Of a DNA stretch of 64,000 bases, positions 23,542 through 32,133 are shown piece after piece. The stretch is from JOPF133 sp052144935 (GTDB lineage: Bacteria; Acidobacteriota; Terriglobia; Bryobacterales; Bryobacteraceae), in the NCBI GenBank assembly GCA_052144935.1, contig JBKQPR010000357.1, forward strand, positions 1 through 64,000, in the 5' to 3' direction. How positions within the stretch are numbered: position 1 is the stretch's first letter; each line of letters begins with the position of its first letter. The notes beneath the pieces are model-generated. The model made no database searches and was not told where the DNA came from. It saw only the letters and a list, made by a program, of their open reading frames with translations. The position numbers and the translations under genes were made by a program.

Positions 23542-25476
23542 CTACTTCACTTCGAACGGGACCTCATCGGTCGCGATGGCTCCGGTCGTGAGGTCCTTCA
23601 CCGCCACGCTCAACCGGTATGTGCCCGGAGTCAGCGCCAGAAATTGGGTGAAGGCCACCTGGCCGCTCAACGTATTCTCGAACGCCTTCACCAAGCCATG
23701 GCCCGTCGCAATGACGCGCGCGTACACGTTGACCTGATGGTCGCCATATCGATCCAGCGGAACCGAGATGCGCACGCCGTTGTTCCCCACCACCTGCGCC
23801 GTGGCGCCGGCAACTCCAATTGGCCATCCTGGTTTGCGGGCCGCGTCTTTTTCCGCTGGATCCGTGGTCATGCGGTATTCGCCCGTCATCGTGGGATCGA
23901 CAAACTCGATGATGATGTTGTTGCCGATGTCCTCTATGTACCGGTAGCGCCATTGTTCGAACGGGACGGTGGATGTCGTGCCGCCTCCCTCGCCGGCCGG
24001 CCTCTCGTACTTGCCGCCCGAAGGATGTGAGTCAATCTCGTCGGGCGGGCCATAGGTGATATAGATCCGGCCGCGATCCGTCTTCCAGCCGGGGATGCGG
24101 GATGCGAAGTGCTGGTTGGCGTAAGCGATCCGCCGGTAGTGCTCCTCTTTGAATTCGTTTTCCGGCGTGTCCGGCGTCGGATCGCGCCGCAGCCAGAACT
24201 GCTCGATGAAGTGTTCGCGCTCCGCGTCGCTCTGGAGGCCCTTGAATGCGGCGCGCTCCTGGTCCGTGATGATGTAAGCGACGTCCTCGCTGAGCCATTT
24301 GCGGTACGGCGTTATAGGTCCGCTGTCGCTCTGCGGCTCCTGCGTCCGCACCGCTCGAGGCGGCTGAACCTGGGCGATCTCCACCGGCGCAACGGCTGGC
24401 GCAGCCACTGGCACAGCCACTGCCGCCGAAGGAGCGGCCTGCGGCGGCGCACTGTCCACCGGCTTGGTTTGAGGTGTAGTTTGCCACGCGGCCATGGCGC
24501 CTACCAGCGTCACGGTCAGAATGACAGCGGAAAAGACGGGAGTCAGACCGGCGCGCGGTCCCTCCGGTTGTGCCAGCAATCGGCGTACACGTTTCACGAG
24601 GCTCCCTCCTGTAGAGGCCAGCACGGCTTCACCTGCCACCGTGCGCCTTTCTTCCAAGGCGGCCAATGCCGAGGCGTACGCGTAGGCATCGCCCTGCGTG
24701 GCCACCACCACATCGTCGCAGCAGTTCTCGCGCTCGGCGCGAATCACCGCCGAAATCCACCAGACCGCGGGATGATAGAACAACAGGCCTTCCACGAACA
24801 TCTGCAACAGGTTCACCAGGTAATCGTGGCGGCGGATGTGCGCCAGCTCGTGCAGCAGGATGGCCTCCACTTGGCCGGCCGGCAGTCCCGCCAGCAATCC
24901 CACGGGGACCAGGATCGCCGGGCGGAGATACCCGATCACCACCGGCACTTCCGCCAGGCACGACTCCAGCAGCATCACCTGCCGCGAGATCCGCACCCGC
25001 TGCGCAAGCTGGTCCAGACGGGCCCGCCACATTCCCGGCGCGGCGCAAACACCGGTCCCGCGCAAACGCCGCGCGCCCATCCAGGCCGCCACGCCGCGAA
25101 CCTGGAAGCCCAGCACACCCGCCATCCACAGAGGCGCGAGCCACGGCAGGTAGCCCATCCCATCGGGCGGCGCGGTTGCGTCCGCCTCTCCCGCATCTCC
25201 GCCAGGCCGGCCGGGAATCTTGCCGCCGGGTTTCGCGAGCAGCGCCGGATGCGTCCGCGCCGCAGGCATCTCTCTGGCGAGCGTGAATGCGAAACCGGCC
25301 ACCAGCACCACGAGCGCCGCGCAACTGGCCGTGTAGCGGGCCTGCGCGGACCGCGTCATTCGAAGCGCCGCCGCCAGCGCCACCGCCACCATGGCGCCCT
25401 CCCACAAGGAATGCACCAGGGTCCAGCCGACCGCGGTCGCGCCGGGAGTCTCTACCCAAGCCTGCAGCAGATTCAT
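23542..25476 (-). CDS. M56 (BlaR1-like) membrane peptidase fused to a GWxTD domain
   Basis: The 644-residue protein begins with BlaR1/MecR1-type membrane helices (about residues 15-35, 48-66 and 108-128) and the M56 zinc motif LLHELAHIRRHDYL (H209, E210, H213), and has a further helix near residue 325. A Pro/Ala-rich linker leads to a C-terminal GWxTD domain (YRKWLSEDVAYIITDQERAA, then HFIEQFWLRRDPTPDTPENE, GRIYITYGPPDEI). M56 proteins sense cell-envelope signals and cleave a BlaI repressor; the partner BlaI gene is next to it with an ATGA overlap. The GWxTD module replaces the usual penicillin-binding sensor, so the signal is probably not a beta-lactam. The ATG at 25476 was chosen because of that overlap. 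Confidence 0.88.
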   Translation of the reverse strand: MNLLQAWVETPGATAVGWTLVHSLWEGAMVAVALAAALRMTRSAQARYTASCAALVVLVAGFAFTLAREMPAARTHPALLAKPGGKIPGRPGGDAGEADATAPPDGMGYLPWLAPLWMAGVLGFQVRGVAAWMGARRLRGTGVCAAPGMWRARLDQLAQRVRISRQVMLLESCLAEVPVVIGYLRPAILVPVGLLAGLPAGQVEAILLHELAHIRRHDYLVNLLQMFVEGLLFYHPAVWWISAVIRAERENCCDDVVVATQGDAYAYASALAALEERRTVAGEAVLASTGGSLVKRVRRLLAQPEGPRAGLTPVFSAVILTVTLVGAMAAWQTTPQTKPVDSAPPQAAPSAAVAVPVAAPAVAPVEIAQVQPPRAVRTQEPQSDSGPITPYRKWLSEDVAYIITDQERAAFKGLQSDAEREHFIEQFWLRRDPTPDTPENEFKEEHYRRIAYANQHFASRIPGWKTDRGRIYITYGPPDEIDSHPSGGKYERPAGEGGGTTSTVPFEQWRYRYIEDIGNNIIIEFVDPTMTGEYRMTTDPAEKDAARKPGWPIGVAGATAQVVGNNGVRISVPLDRYGDHQVNVYARVIATGHGLVKAFENTLSGQVAFTQFLALTPGTYRLSVAVKDLTTGAIATDEVPFEVK

Positions 25477-25859
25477 CGCGTCCCCTTTTCGTATTCGTCG
25501 AGCAGGCGGCGCAGCTCCGAGAGTTCCTCCCTGGACGCCTTTCGCGCGGAAAGCGCCCCCACCATGAGACTCTTCGCCGACCCGTTGAAGGCCCGTTGCA
25601 GCAGGTCGCCCGCCAGTTGCCGCTGGGTCCACTCCTGCGGCCGCGCCGCTTCATAGATGTGGGCCCGCTGTTTCTCATTCCGCCGCACCAGCCCTTTCTC
25701 GGCCATGATCTGCAGCATCTTGAGCACGGTGGTATATTGCGTCGGCTTGCGCACGGCGATGGCCTCATGGACCTCGCGCACGGTGGCCGGTCCGCGGCTC
25801 CACAGGATGGTCAGGATTTCCAACTCCGCATCGGTCGGCCGGGGCAGCTCGCGTGGCAT
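25473..25859 (-). CDS. BlaI/MecI/CopY-family repressor
   Basis: The 128-residue protein has the winged helix of the family: LPRPTDAELEILTILWSRGP, ATVREVHEAIAV and TQYTTVLKMLQIMAEKGLV, followed by a C-terminal dimerisation part with the ALSARKASREELSELRRLL helix. It should bind the ATACGA-type inverted repeat just upstream of its own start and be released when the M56 partner is activated. The gene overlaps the M56 gene by ATGA. Confidence 0.92.
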   Translation of the reverse strand: MPRELPRPTDAELEILTILWSRGPATVREVHEAIAVRKPTQYTTVLKMLQIMAEKGLVRRNEKQRAHIYEAARPQEWTQRQLAGDLLQRAFNGSAKSLMVGALSARKASREELSELRRLLDEYEKGTR

Positions 25860-25873
25860 ATACGAAGATCTTA

Positions 25874-25891
25874 ATACGAGTAGATTCGTAT
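25874..25891. promoter_or_regulatory. BlaI operator (imperfect)
   Basis: The 18-base inverted repeat ATACGAGT-AG-ATTCGTAT (one mismatch) lies 15 bases upstream of the blaI start. It has the form of BlaI-type operators and occurs again, in perfect form, at 27757-27774. Confidence 0.75.
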
Positions 25892-25920
25892 GTCAAGCGC
25901 AAATATCTGGGCCGGCGGGC

Positions 25921-26324
25921 CGGCCAGCGCGGGGCCGAACGCCACCGCAGGGCCCGGCCGCCACGGCGGCGCCGGCCACCACCCCAGCGCCGATCGCCAC
26001 GCCAGCGCAACCGCCACGCCAGCGCCCGGTCGCCACGCCAGCGCCCGGTCGCCACCCCAGCGCCCGGTCGCCACCCCAGCGCCGATCGCCACGCCAGCGC
26101 CCGGCCGCCACGCTAGCGCCGGCCGCCACGCCAGCGCCAGCCGCCACAGCCCAGCGCCGGCCGCCACGCCAGCACCCGGCCGCCACCCCAGCGCCAGCCA
26201 CTACGCCAGCGCCAGCCACCACGCCAGGGCCGATCGCCACGCCAGCGCCGCCCCCCCACGCCAGCGCTGTTCTCCACACCAGCGCTGGCCCCCACGCCAG
26301 CGCCGGGATCCCACTGCGTTTCCC
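25921..26324 (+). repeat. 18/19-nt GC-rich minisatellite
   Basis: About 20 imperfect head-to-tail copies of an 18- or 19-base unit (consensus AGCGCCSGNCGCCACGCC) fill the space between the BlaI operator and the enolase-superfamily gene. Variation is mostly at the G/C positions in the middle of the unit and in unit length (18 versus 19), so no single reading frame is kept. I see no evidence that it is translated. Confidence 0.9.
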
Positions 26325-26347
26325 CTGGCGCGGTATATGCTCTAGGT

Positions 26348-27586
26348 ATGAACCGCCGTGATTTTTTGAAGGTCTCTGCCGGCAGTGCTCTGCTGGCCAA
26401 TCGGGCGATCCGCGCATGGGGCGCCTCCGACATGGCGCCGGAGATACTGGAATACCAGAAGCCGGTTTTTAACCTGCACAAGTTCTTCGCAGCCCCCGTG
26501 AAGATCGCGTCCATCGAGCTGCTGCAGGCCCACAACCAGTTCTTCCTCCGCACGCGGTCGGCCGACGGCGCCGAAGGAATCATCCAAACCAAGGACATCG
26601 CGGACTACATCCAGATTCTGGCGCACCGCGTCATGCCGCACTTCCTGGGCAAGGACGCGCAAGACCTGGAACACCTCGTCGACGAGGTCTATGTGACCAA
26701 CTCCAACTACAAGCTGGCGGGGCAGGAGTTCTGGTGCCCGGTGGCGTACATCGAGCAGAGCCTTTTCGACCTGATGGGAAAGGCACTGAAGAAGCCCGTG
26801 GGCGAGCTCATGGGAGGTGTGCTGCGGAAGGAGATCCCGGTTTATCTTTCGGGATCCGGGCGCGACACCACCGCCGAGGAAGAGGTTGAGGTGTATGTGC
26901 GCGGCGTCGAGAGTACCGGGGCTAAAGCCGTAAAGTTCAAAATCGGCGGGCGCATGAGCGACAATCGCGACGCCTACCCCCAGCGTACCGATAAACTGCT
27001 GGAACTGGCGCAGCAAAAGCTCGCCGGCAAAGTGACGTTGATGGCCGATGCCAACGGTTCGTACGACGCGAAAAATGCCATCGAAATCGGCAAACGGTTG
27101 CAGGAGATGAAGTACTTGTGGTTTGAGGAGCCATGCCCCTGGGAGGAACTGAGCGAGACCAAAAAGGTTGCCGACGCGCTGGATATGAAGGTAGCGTTCG
27201 GCGAGCAGGACTCCAGCTTGTGGCTCTTCCAATGGATGATCGATAACCAGGTCTTGGACGTAGTCCAGCCCGATTTGAACTATAACGGCGGTTTCATTCG
27301 CGCGGCGCGGGTGGCGCGGATGGCGCGCAAGGCGAATATGTGGATCTGCCCGCATAACACCCAGACGGGTGCCGCTTCGGTGAATATCCTGCAATTCGCG
27401 GCGACCACCCCGAATATTGGGCCGTATATGGAGTACGTGTGGAGAAACCCGCCCAAGAAAGAATCGTGGTACTCGCCAAATTTCGAGATCGGGAACGGCG
27501 TGCTTCTTGTGCCCACCGGACCGGGCATGGGGTTGGAATTCGACCCCGATTTCGTCAAGAATGCCACCGTGATAAAGCTCACGTAG
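26348..27586 (+). CDS. mandelate racemase/muconate lactonizing enzyme family protein, Tat-exported
   Basis: The 412-residue protein starts with a Tat-type signal (MNRRDFLKVSAGSALLANRA) and has the enolase-superfamily domains: an N-terminal capping domain and a barrel with the catalytic Lys block AVKFKIGGRMSD, and metal ligands Asp in TLMADANGSYD, Glu in LWFEEPCPWEE and Glu in VAFGEQDSS. The pattern places it in the MR/MLE group of acid-sugar dehydratases or racemases. Substrate is not readable. The gene follows the minisatellite directly. Confidence 0.88.
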   Translation: MNRRDFLKVSAGSALLANRAIRAWGASDMAPEILEYQKPVFNLHKFFAAPVKIASIELLQAHNQFFLRTRSADGAEGIIQTKDIADYIQILAHRVMPHFLGKDAQDLEHLVDEVYVTNSNYKLAGQEFWCPVAYIEQSLFDLMGKALKKPVGELMGGVLRKEIPVYLSGSGRDTTAEEEVEVYVRGVESTGAKAVKFKIGGRMSDNRDAYPQRTDKLLELAQQKLAGKVTLMADANGSYDAKNAIEIGKRLQEMKYLWFEEPCPWEELSETKKVADALDMKVAFGEQDSSLWLFQWMIDNQVLDVVQPDLNYNGGFIRAARVARMARKANMWICPHNTQTGAASVNILQFAATTPNIGPYMEYVWRNPPKKESWYSPNFEIGNGVLLVPTGPGMGLEFDPDFVKNATVIKLT

Positions 27587-27620
27587 GGATCACAGCAGCA
27601 GCTCGAAGTAGATCAACGGA

Positions 27621-27741
27621 GCGTCGGCGTGCGCACGGCGATTGCCCGATGGACCTCGCGCACGCTGGTCGGTCCGTGGCTTCACAGCACGGTCAGGATT
27701 TCCAACTCAGCATCGGTCGGCCGGGGCTGCTCGCGTGGCAT
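27621..27741 (-). pseudogene. truncated second blaI (5' end only)
   Basis: This stretch is about 85% identical to the first 40 codons of the intact blaI at 25745-25859: PRPTDAELEILTVL, then a TGA where Trp stands in the other copy, then VREVHRAIAVR. The rest of the gene is absent. It carries its own upstream operator at 27757-27774. A duplicated or recombined blaI/operator segment therefore sits directly upstream of the next operon. Confidence 0.85.
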
Positions 27742-27756
27742 TGCACGAAGGTTTTA

Positions 27757-27774
27757 ATACGAGTAGACTCGTAT
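27757..27774. promoter_or_regulatory. perfect BlaI operator copy
   Basis: ATACGAGT-AG-ACTCGTAT is an exactly symmetric 18-mer, differing at one base from the operator of the intact blaI. It lies about 100 bases upstream of the nuclease-like gene and could place the three-gene operon under BlaI/M56 control (inference). Confidence 0.7.
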
Positions 27775-27874
27775 GTCAAGGGCTAGAAAGAATACGGGCG
27801 GTACGGGCGGCTGCAAGGTCGAGAGAGTTGTCATATAAGAGGCATGATGCGACTTGCCAAAAAACAGGGTACCC

Positions 27875-28582
27875 ATGCAAACGATTGATGCTACGCTTTT
27901 GAGGGGCGCAAAAGGTCCCTCCTTTCGGCGGCGCTGCCCCGGTCCGGAGGAGACGCTGATCGACTGGTTCTTGGAGCAAGAACTCGTTCGAGTGCCCCGT
28001 GGACACCGCGCCACTGTTTTCCGTGAACCCCGGCTTCCATCTGGTTTTCCCGACCTTGTAATCGTCATTTGGCGAGAAGCCGTAGCTCGAGAATGGAATC
28101 CGGTTCGCGCCTCGCTGTTGGCGCCAGACCTGCGCCTCATGCATTGGCTCACCAGTTCCGGCCCACAAGATCCCAGTGCAGTCGCCGCCCTTTTCCCAGA
28201 CAGCACCCGCGCGTTGGAGCGGCTGGAAAGAGCCGGCATGGTTCGGAAGGTGGAAGGCCGCTGGAAAAATCAGTCCCTAAGTGCTGTCTTTGCTGCAACT
28301 CAAATTATCGCTGTGGAAGCGAAAATGAAGGAATGGCGCTCCGCTTTGGGGCAGGCACACCTCAACACATGGTTCGCTTCGCATTCCTGCGTGCTCGTTC
28401 CGCGAGTGCCTCGCCACAGCACCCTACTCCAGGATGCGCATGAACTTGGGCTGACCGTGTTCGATCAGGAACAGGCCAGTTACAACCTTACCGAACAGCG
28501 GTCTTTCGCCCCGCGCTCGTATGTTTCATGGCTCTTCAACGACTGGGCCTGGAGAGCCTCCCAGATAGGGGACGGACGATGA
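27875..28582 (+). CDS. PD-(D/E)XK-like protein with winged-helix-like segment
   Basis: The 235-residue protein reads SGFPDLVIVIW (the PD at residues 59-60) and later ATQIIAVEAKMKEW (E148-A-K150), a PD...ExK pair as in restriction-like nucleases, followed by the helix ALGQAHLNTWFASHS. Between the two halves lies a winged-helix-like segment (about residues 84-131; APDLRLMHWLTSSGPQD... ERLERAGMVRKVEGRW). A split catalytic motif around an inserted DNA-binding domain would suit a sensor or effector nuclease. The ATG at 27875 has an AGGG sequence five bases upstream; the longer frame would need a TTG at 27854. It overlaps the kinase gene by ATGA. Confidence 0.65.
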   Translation: MQTIDATLLRGAKGPSFRRRCPGPEETLIDWFLEQELVRVPRGHRATVFREPRLPSGFPDLVIVIWREAVAREWNPVRASLLAPDLRLMHWLTSSGPQDPSAVAALFPDSTRALERLERAGMVRKVEGRWKNQSLSAVFAATQIIAVEAKMKEWRSALGQAHLNTWFASHSCVLVPRVPRHSTLLQDAHELGLTVFDQEQASYNLTEQRSFAPRSYVSWLFNDWAWRASQIGDGR

Positions 28583-29436
28583 GCCTCCCCGATCTGGCGT
28601 GGTTGGTAGCGACATTTCCTGACCTCAGCGATTTTCAACCACTTGGCCAGGGTGGCCAAAAGCTGGTCATGAGAGCGACTCATAAAACCGAGGGCATCGT
28701 GGTTCTCAAATTGATTCACCCCCGAACCGACATAGAAACGGTCCGGCGAGAGATTCTCGCTGTCCAGCAGGTTCGGTCGCCACGGGTACCTCGAATACTC
28801 GAACACGGCAATGCGACAACGCACCTTGGCCCATGCGTCTGGCTCCGCGAGGAATTCATTGACGGTGAAACCGTGCGGCAGATGCTCGCACGTGGCCCGC
28901 TGCTCCCTGCCTCCGTTCTTCGTCTCGGGCTTCATGTAATGGAGGCGCTCGAAAAAGCTGAGGCCGCACAGATAGTTCACCGTGACGTGAAGCCAGACAA
29001 CGTCATGTGCGATCGGAAGGGGGCCTTCTGGCTTCTCGATTTTGGGATAGCCCGACACCTTGACCTCTCTTCCCTGACCGCCACCGGACTACCGTTTGGG
29101 AAGATGACATTGGGCTACGCTCCACCAGAACAGTGCCGAAATGTGAAAACAGCTATAGATTCGAGAGCAGATCTCTTCGCCTTGGGCGTTACGCTGCACG
29201 AATGCGGGACCGGCCGCAACGGATTTTTTGAGCCTCCACCCCGCGATCAGATCGAACTGTTGAAGCGCGTCGAGAGATTTGTGCTCGCGCCGCTTGAGCT
29301 GCCGCTTAAGGAAAAGGCGAGCTTCCGGGATCTTGTCCAATCGATGACGCAAAAAGGCCGCGGGCATCGGCCACGAAACGTGAGGGATGCTCTACAGTGG
29401 ATACGGGAGATTTGCTCGCGGGAAGGCGTGTCTTAG
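28579..29436 (+). CDS. Ser/Thr protein kinase, short cytoplasmic form
   Basis: The 285-residue kinase has a full set of catalytic motifs: Gly loop LGQGGQKLV (residues 22-30), Lys44 in VVLKLIHP, HRDVKPDN (134-141), DFG (154-156) and APPEQ (181-185). No membrane segment or sensor domain follows; it ends with the kinase fold, so it acts in the cytoplasm. Its targets are unknown, but it is translated in overlap (ATGA) with the nuclease-like gene and sits 18 bases before the third gene. Small kinases with this arrangement are known in phage defence (Stk2-type), though this context is different. Confidence 0.88.
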   Translation: MSLPDLAWLVATFPDLSDFQPLGQGGQKLVMRATHKTEGIVVLKLIHPRTDIETVRREILAVQQVRSPRVPRILEHGNATTHLGPCVWLREEFIDGETVRQMLARGPLLPASVLRLGLHVMEALEKAEAAQIVHRDVKPDNVMCDRKGAFWLLDFGIARHLDLSSLTATGLPFGKMTLGYAPPEQCRNVKTAIDSRADLFALGVTLHECGTGRNGFFEPPPRDQIELLKRVERFVLAPLELPLKEKASFRDLVQSMTQKGRGHRPRNVRDALQWIREICSREGVS

Positions 29437-29454
29437 AAAGAGGACGAATCGGCC

Positions 29455-30660
29455 ATGGATCTCTTTTTGCAATTTGGATACGGCATGATGGAGCACTGTA
29501 GAGTGCTCTTGTCAGCATGGGGGGGCGGGACCGCCATCCTCAGTCCCCGAGACTTAACTGACGCGCAACTCCACTCTCTCGGAGCGGCTATCGAGAAATT
29601 GCCGAATGCCGAATGCCTTGTCGACCCGCAATTCTATCTCCCGCACGCTGACCATAGGAAACTCTGCGAGCACGCCTATTGGCCATCGAATTACGAAACG
29701 TCCTTGTTTTGGCAAGGCCCCGCCCTCTCCGCACTGCTCCAGTCGCTCTCGCAACTGAACCGAGACGTAGGTTGTCACCGCATGATCCTCCCTGGGCTGT
29801 TCGCCGCCACTATCGACGACGACTGGCTGGAAACTCAACGGGCGTTCCTAGCAGAGGGTCGCGCGCTTGAGGCCGACATTGAGCTGATTGCAACCGTAGC
29901 CCTCAGTGCGGAGGCCGTTCAAAGCGCGGACCAAGTCGCACTGCTGCTGGAAACGGCGGAGGAATGGAGGGCCAGTGCCTATTACGTCGTCTGCGAGCAC
30001 CCCAAGGGACAATATCTTGTCGAAGATCCCAACTGGCTCGCGAACGTCTTGGACCTGACCGCGGGCCTGCGCCTTATGGGCTCCCAGGTCATCCTCGGGT
30101 ACTGCACTCACCAGATGCTGGCTGCAGGTACCGCAAAGGCCAATGCGATTGCGTCAGGGACGTGGATGAACGTCCGCTCCTTTCCGCCGGAGAAATTCAA
30201 CGCCGTGTACGAGGAAGAAATCAAGCAACGCGCTACTTGGTACTATTGTCCGCAAGCTCTCTCTGAGTACAAGATCCCATTTCTCGACATTGCGCACAGA
30301 TTGGGTGTGCTCGGTTTGATGGCTCCCCCGCCATCTCTTGACGGTGGCTATGTCGCCGGCCTGTTCGGCGGCTCGCAGCCATCAGTGGTTGGCTTTTCGG
30401 AACAGGCGGCCTTTCGGCATTACCTACATGTACTTCGCGCGCAGGCGCTGGCCGTGGAAGGGACCACCTTCGACGACACCGTCCAGGCTCAGCAGACGTT
30501 GCTGGACGACGCTGAGGCCATCCTTCGCCGCTTACGCGGCGCCAACATCAGCGGTCAGCTCCGAGACTTCGGCGCGATTGTGGATGTAAATCGAGCCGGA
30601 CTTGGGCTCTTCGCCACACTCAGGGGGCCAATTTTGCGACGGCTGTGGAGGTCGGTTTAA
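29455..30660 (+). CDS. unknown protein, TIM-barrel-like, third gene of the nuclease-kinase cassette
   Basis: This 401-residue protein shows no signal or membrane segment. It is predicted alternate beta/alpha throughout, with conserved-looking patches: NAECLVDPQFYLPHADHR (about residues 51-68), SAYYVVCEHPKGQYL (about 174-188), GSQVILGYCTHQML and ANAIASGTWMNVRSF (about 209-243). The last block recalls tRNA-guanine transglycosylase-like barrels (xGTWxNxR), but the resemblance is weak and I do not assign a function. The start lies 18 bases after the kinase stop. Together with the two genes before it, it forms one operon-like unit. Confidence 0.6.
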   Translation: MDLFLQFGYGMMEHCRVLLSAWGGGTAILSPRDLTDAQLHSLGAAIEKLPNAECLVDPQFYLPHADHRKLCEHAYWPSNYETSLFWQGPALSALLQSLSQLNRDVGCHRMILPGLFAATIDDDWLETQRAFLAEGRALEADIELIATVALSAEAVQSADQVALLLETAEEWRASAYYVVCEHPKGQYLVEDPNWLANVLDLTAGLRLMGSQVILGYCTHQMLAAGTAKANAIASGTWMNVRSFPPEKFNAVYEEEIKQRATWYYCPQALSEYKIPFLDIAHRLGVLGLMAPPPSLDGGYVAGLFGGSQPSVVGFSEQAAFRHYLHVLRAQALAVEGTTFDDTVQAQQTLLDDAEAILRRLRGANISGQLRDFGAIVDVNRAGLGLFATLRGPILRRLWRSV

Positions 30661-30765
30661 GCGGTCGGTCCCGGTAGCCGACCGCCTGGTCGGATGTTTT
30701 CTTCCTTGCCACTGCGCGCCCGCTGGTCCCTGCCCCCCAACAGCCCCACGCTACAATAGTTCCTA

Positions 30766-32130
30766 GTGCAAGTTGGCAGCGGGGTCTACTTTGTTTTTGT
30801 TGCGGCGGTCTTCTTTCTCTATTGGGCGTCGTCCCGCTCGCGGGTGCTCCGGCTGGCGGTCGTCCTCGCGGCCAATTACCTCTTCTGCGCGCACTTCGGC
30901 TTGTTCTACGTCCTGCTGATTCCGGCCTGTTCCACGGTCGATTTTCTGGTGGGCCTGGGATTGGCGCGCTTTCGCCCGGCCGGCGTGCGGCGGCTTCTGG
31001 TGACGGTCAGCGTGGCCCTCAACATCGCCATCCTGGCCGGTTCGCGCCATATGGGCCTGCTGCTTAAGGGCTGGGACTGGATCTTTCCCCTGGGCCTCTC
31101 CTTCTATACCTTCCAGTCGCTCACCTATACCATCGATCTCTACCGCCGCGATGGCGAAGCCACCACCAGCCTGCTCGGCTACCTCTCGGCCGCCTCGTTC
31201 TTCCCCACCCTGCAGGCCGGGCCGATCACCCGGCTTACCGACCTGGTGAAGCAGTTCGCCGCGCCGCCGGCCCTCAGCCGCACCGATGGCGGACGGGCCT
31301 TCTTCCTCATCGGGCTGGGCCTTCTGAAGAAAGCTCTGATCGCCGATTACCTGGGGCAAAACCTGGTCAACCGCGTCTTCGACACCCCCAACCTCTATAG
31401 CGGCGCCGAGGTTCTGGCGGCCATCTACGCCTACTCGCTGCAGCTCTATTTCGATTTCTCCGGCTACACCGATATCGCCCGCGGCGTAGGCCTGCTGCTG
31501 GGCGTCCGGCTGCCCATCAACTTCGACCACCCCTACCAATCCACCAACCTGACCGAGTTCTGGCGCCGCTGGCACATCACCTTCTCGCAGTGGCTGCGCG
31601 AGTATTTGTACTTCTCGCTGCCCGGCAAGCGCACCAAAGTCATGCCCTACATCAACCTGGTGATCACCATGCTGCTGGGCGGATTGTGGCACGGCATCGC
31701 CTGGACCTTCGCCATCTGGGGCCTGCTCCACGGCCTGGGGTTGGCGGCCACTCACGGCTTCCGAAGCTGGCGCGGCCGTCCCAAGCCGATCGGCTTGTGG
31801 AAACGCGCAATGCTGATATTCGCCACCTACCAGTTCGTGTGCCTCACCTGGCTGTTCTTCCGCGCCAGCAGCCTGGCGAACGCACAGGCGCTGCTCGGGC
31901 GGATCGCCTCGCTGACCCCCGGCTTCGACAACCTCTCCGCGCCCCTGGTGGGCGTCATGCTGCTCTCCGCCGCCACGCTCTTCATCAGTAAGGCGTGGTA
32001 CTCCCGCATCATGGACGGCTTCGCGCAAAGCCCGTCCTACGTGCATGCGGCGGCTTTGTTCCTGGTGGCGCTGGCGCTCCAGTTCCTGGGCGGGCGGGGC
32101 AGCGCTCCGTTCGTCTACTCGCGGTTCTAG
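30766..32130 (+). CDS. MBOAT-family acyltransferase (AlgI/DltB-like)
   Basis: The 454-residue protein has about ten membrane helices and the family blocks SFYTFQSLTYTIDLYRR, FFPTLQAGPITRLTDL, LQLYFDFSGYTDIARGVGLL and STNLTEFWRRWHITFSQWLR, with the catalytic His in LLGGLWHGIAWTF. Relatives move acyl groups across the membrane onto polysaccharides or teichoic acids (AlgI, DltB). The start is a GTG at 30766. It is followed by two SGNH proteins, an ACP and a KAS III-like protein, a setting that fits O-acylation of an envelope glycan or lipid. Confidence 0.93.
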   Translation: MQVGSGVYFVFVAAVFFLYWASSRSRVLRLAVVLAANYLFCAHFGLFYVLLIPACSTVDFLVGLGLARFRPAGVRRLLVTVSVALNIAILAGSRHMGLLLKGWDWIFPLGLSFYTFQSLTYTIDLYRRDGEATTSLLGYLSAASFFPTLQAGPITRLTDLVKQFAAPPALSRTDGGRAFFLIGLGLLKKALIADYLGQNLVNRVFDTPNLYSGAEVLAAIYAYSLQLYFDFSGYTDIARGVGLLLGVRLPINFDHPYQSTNLTEFWRRWHITFSQWLREYLYFSLPGKRTKVMPYINLVITMLLGGLWHGIAWTFAIWGLLHGLGLAATHGFRSWRGRPKPIGLWKRAMLIFATYQFVCLTWLFFRASSLANAQALLGRIASLTPGFDNLSAPLVGVMLLSAATLFISKAWYSRIMDGFAQSPSYVHAAALFLVALALQFLGGRGSAPFVYSRF

Positions 32131-32133
32131 CCC

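Noticed and set aside
25871..26167. minus-strand protein of GVA/RPGAG repeats
   Set aside because: It is read through the minisatellite; unit lengths of 18 and 19 bases break any fixed frame, and no start signal is seen.
25921..26324. possible CRISPR array
   Set aside because: Units are contiguous 18-19-mers without unique spacers; it is a minisatellite.
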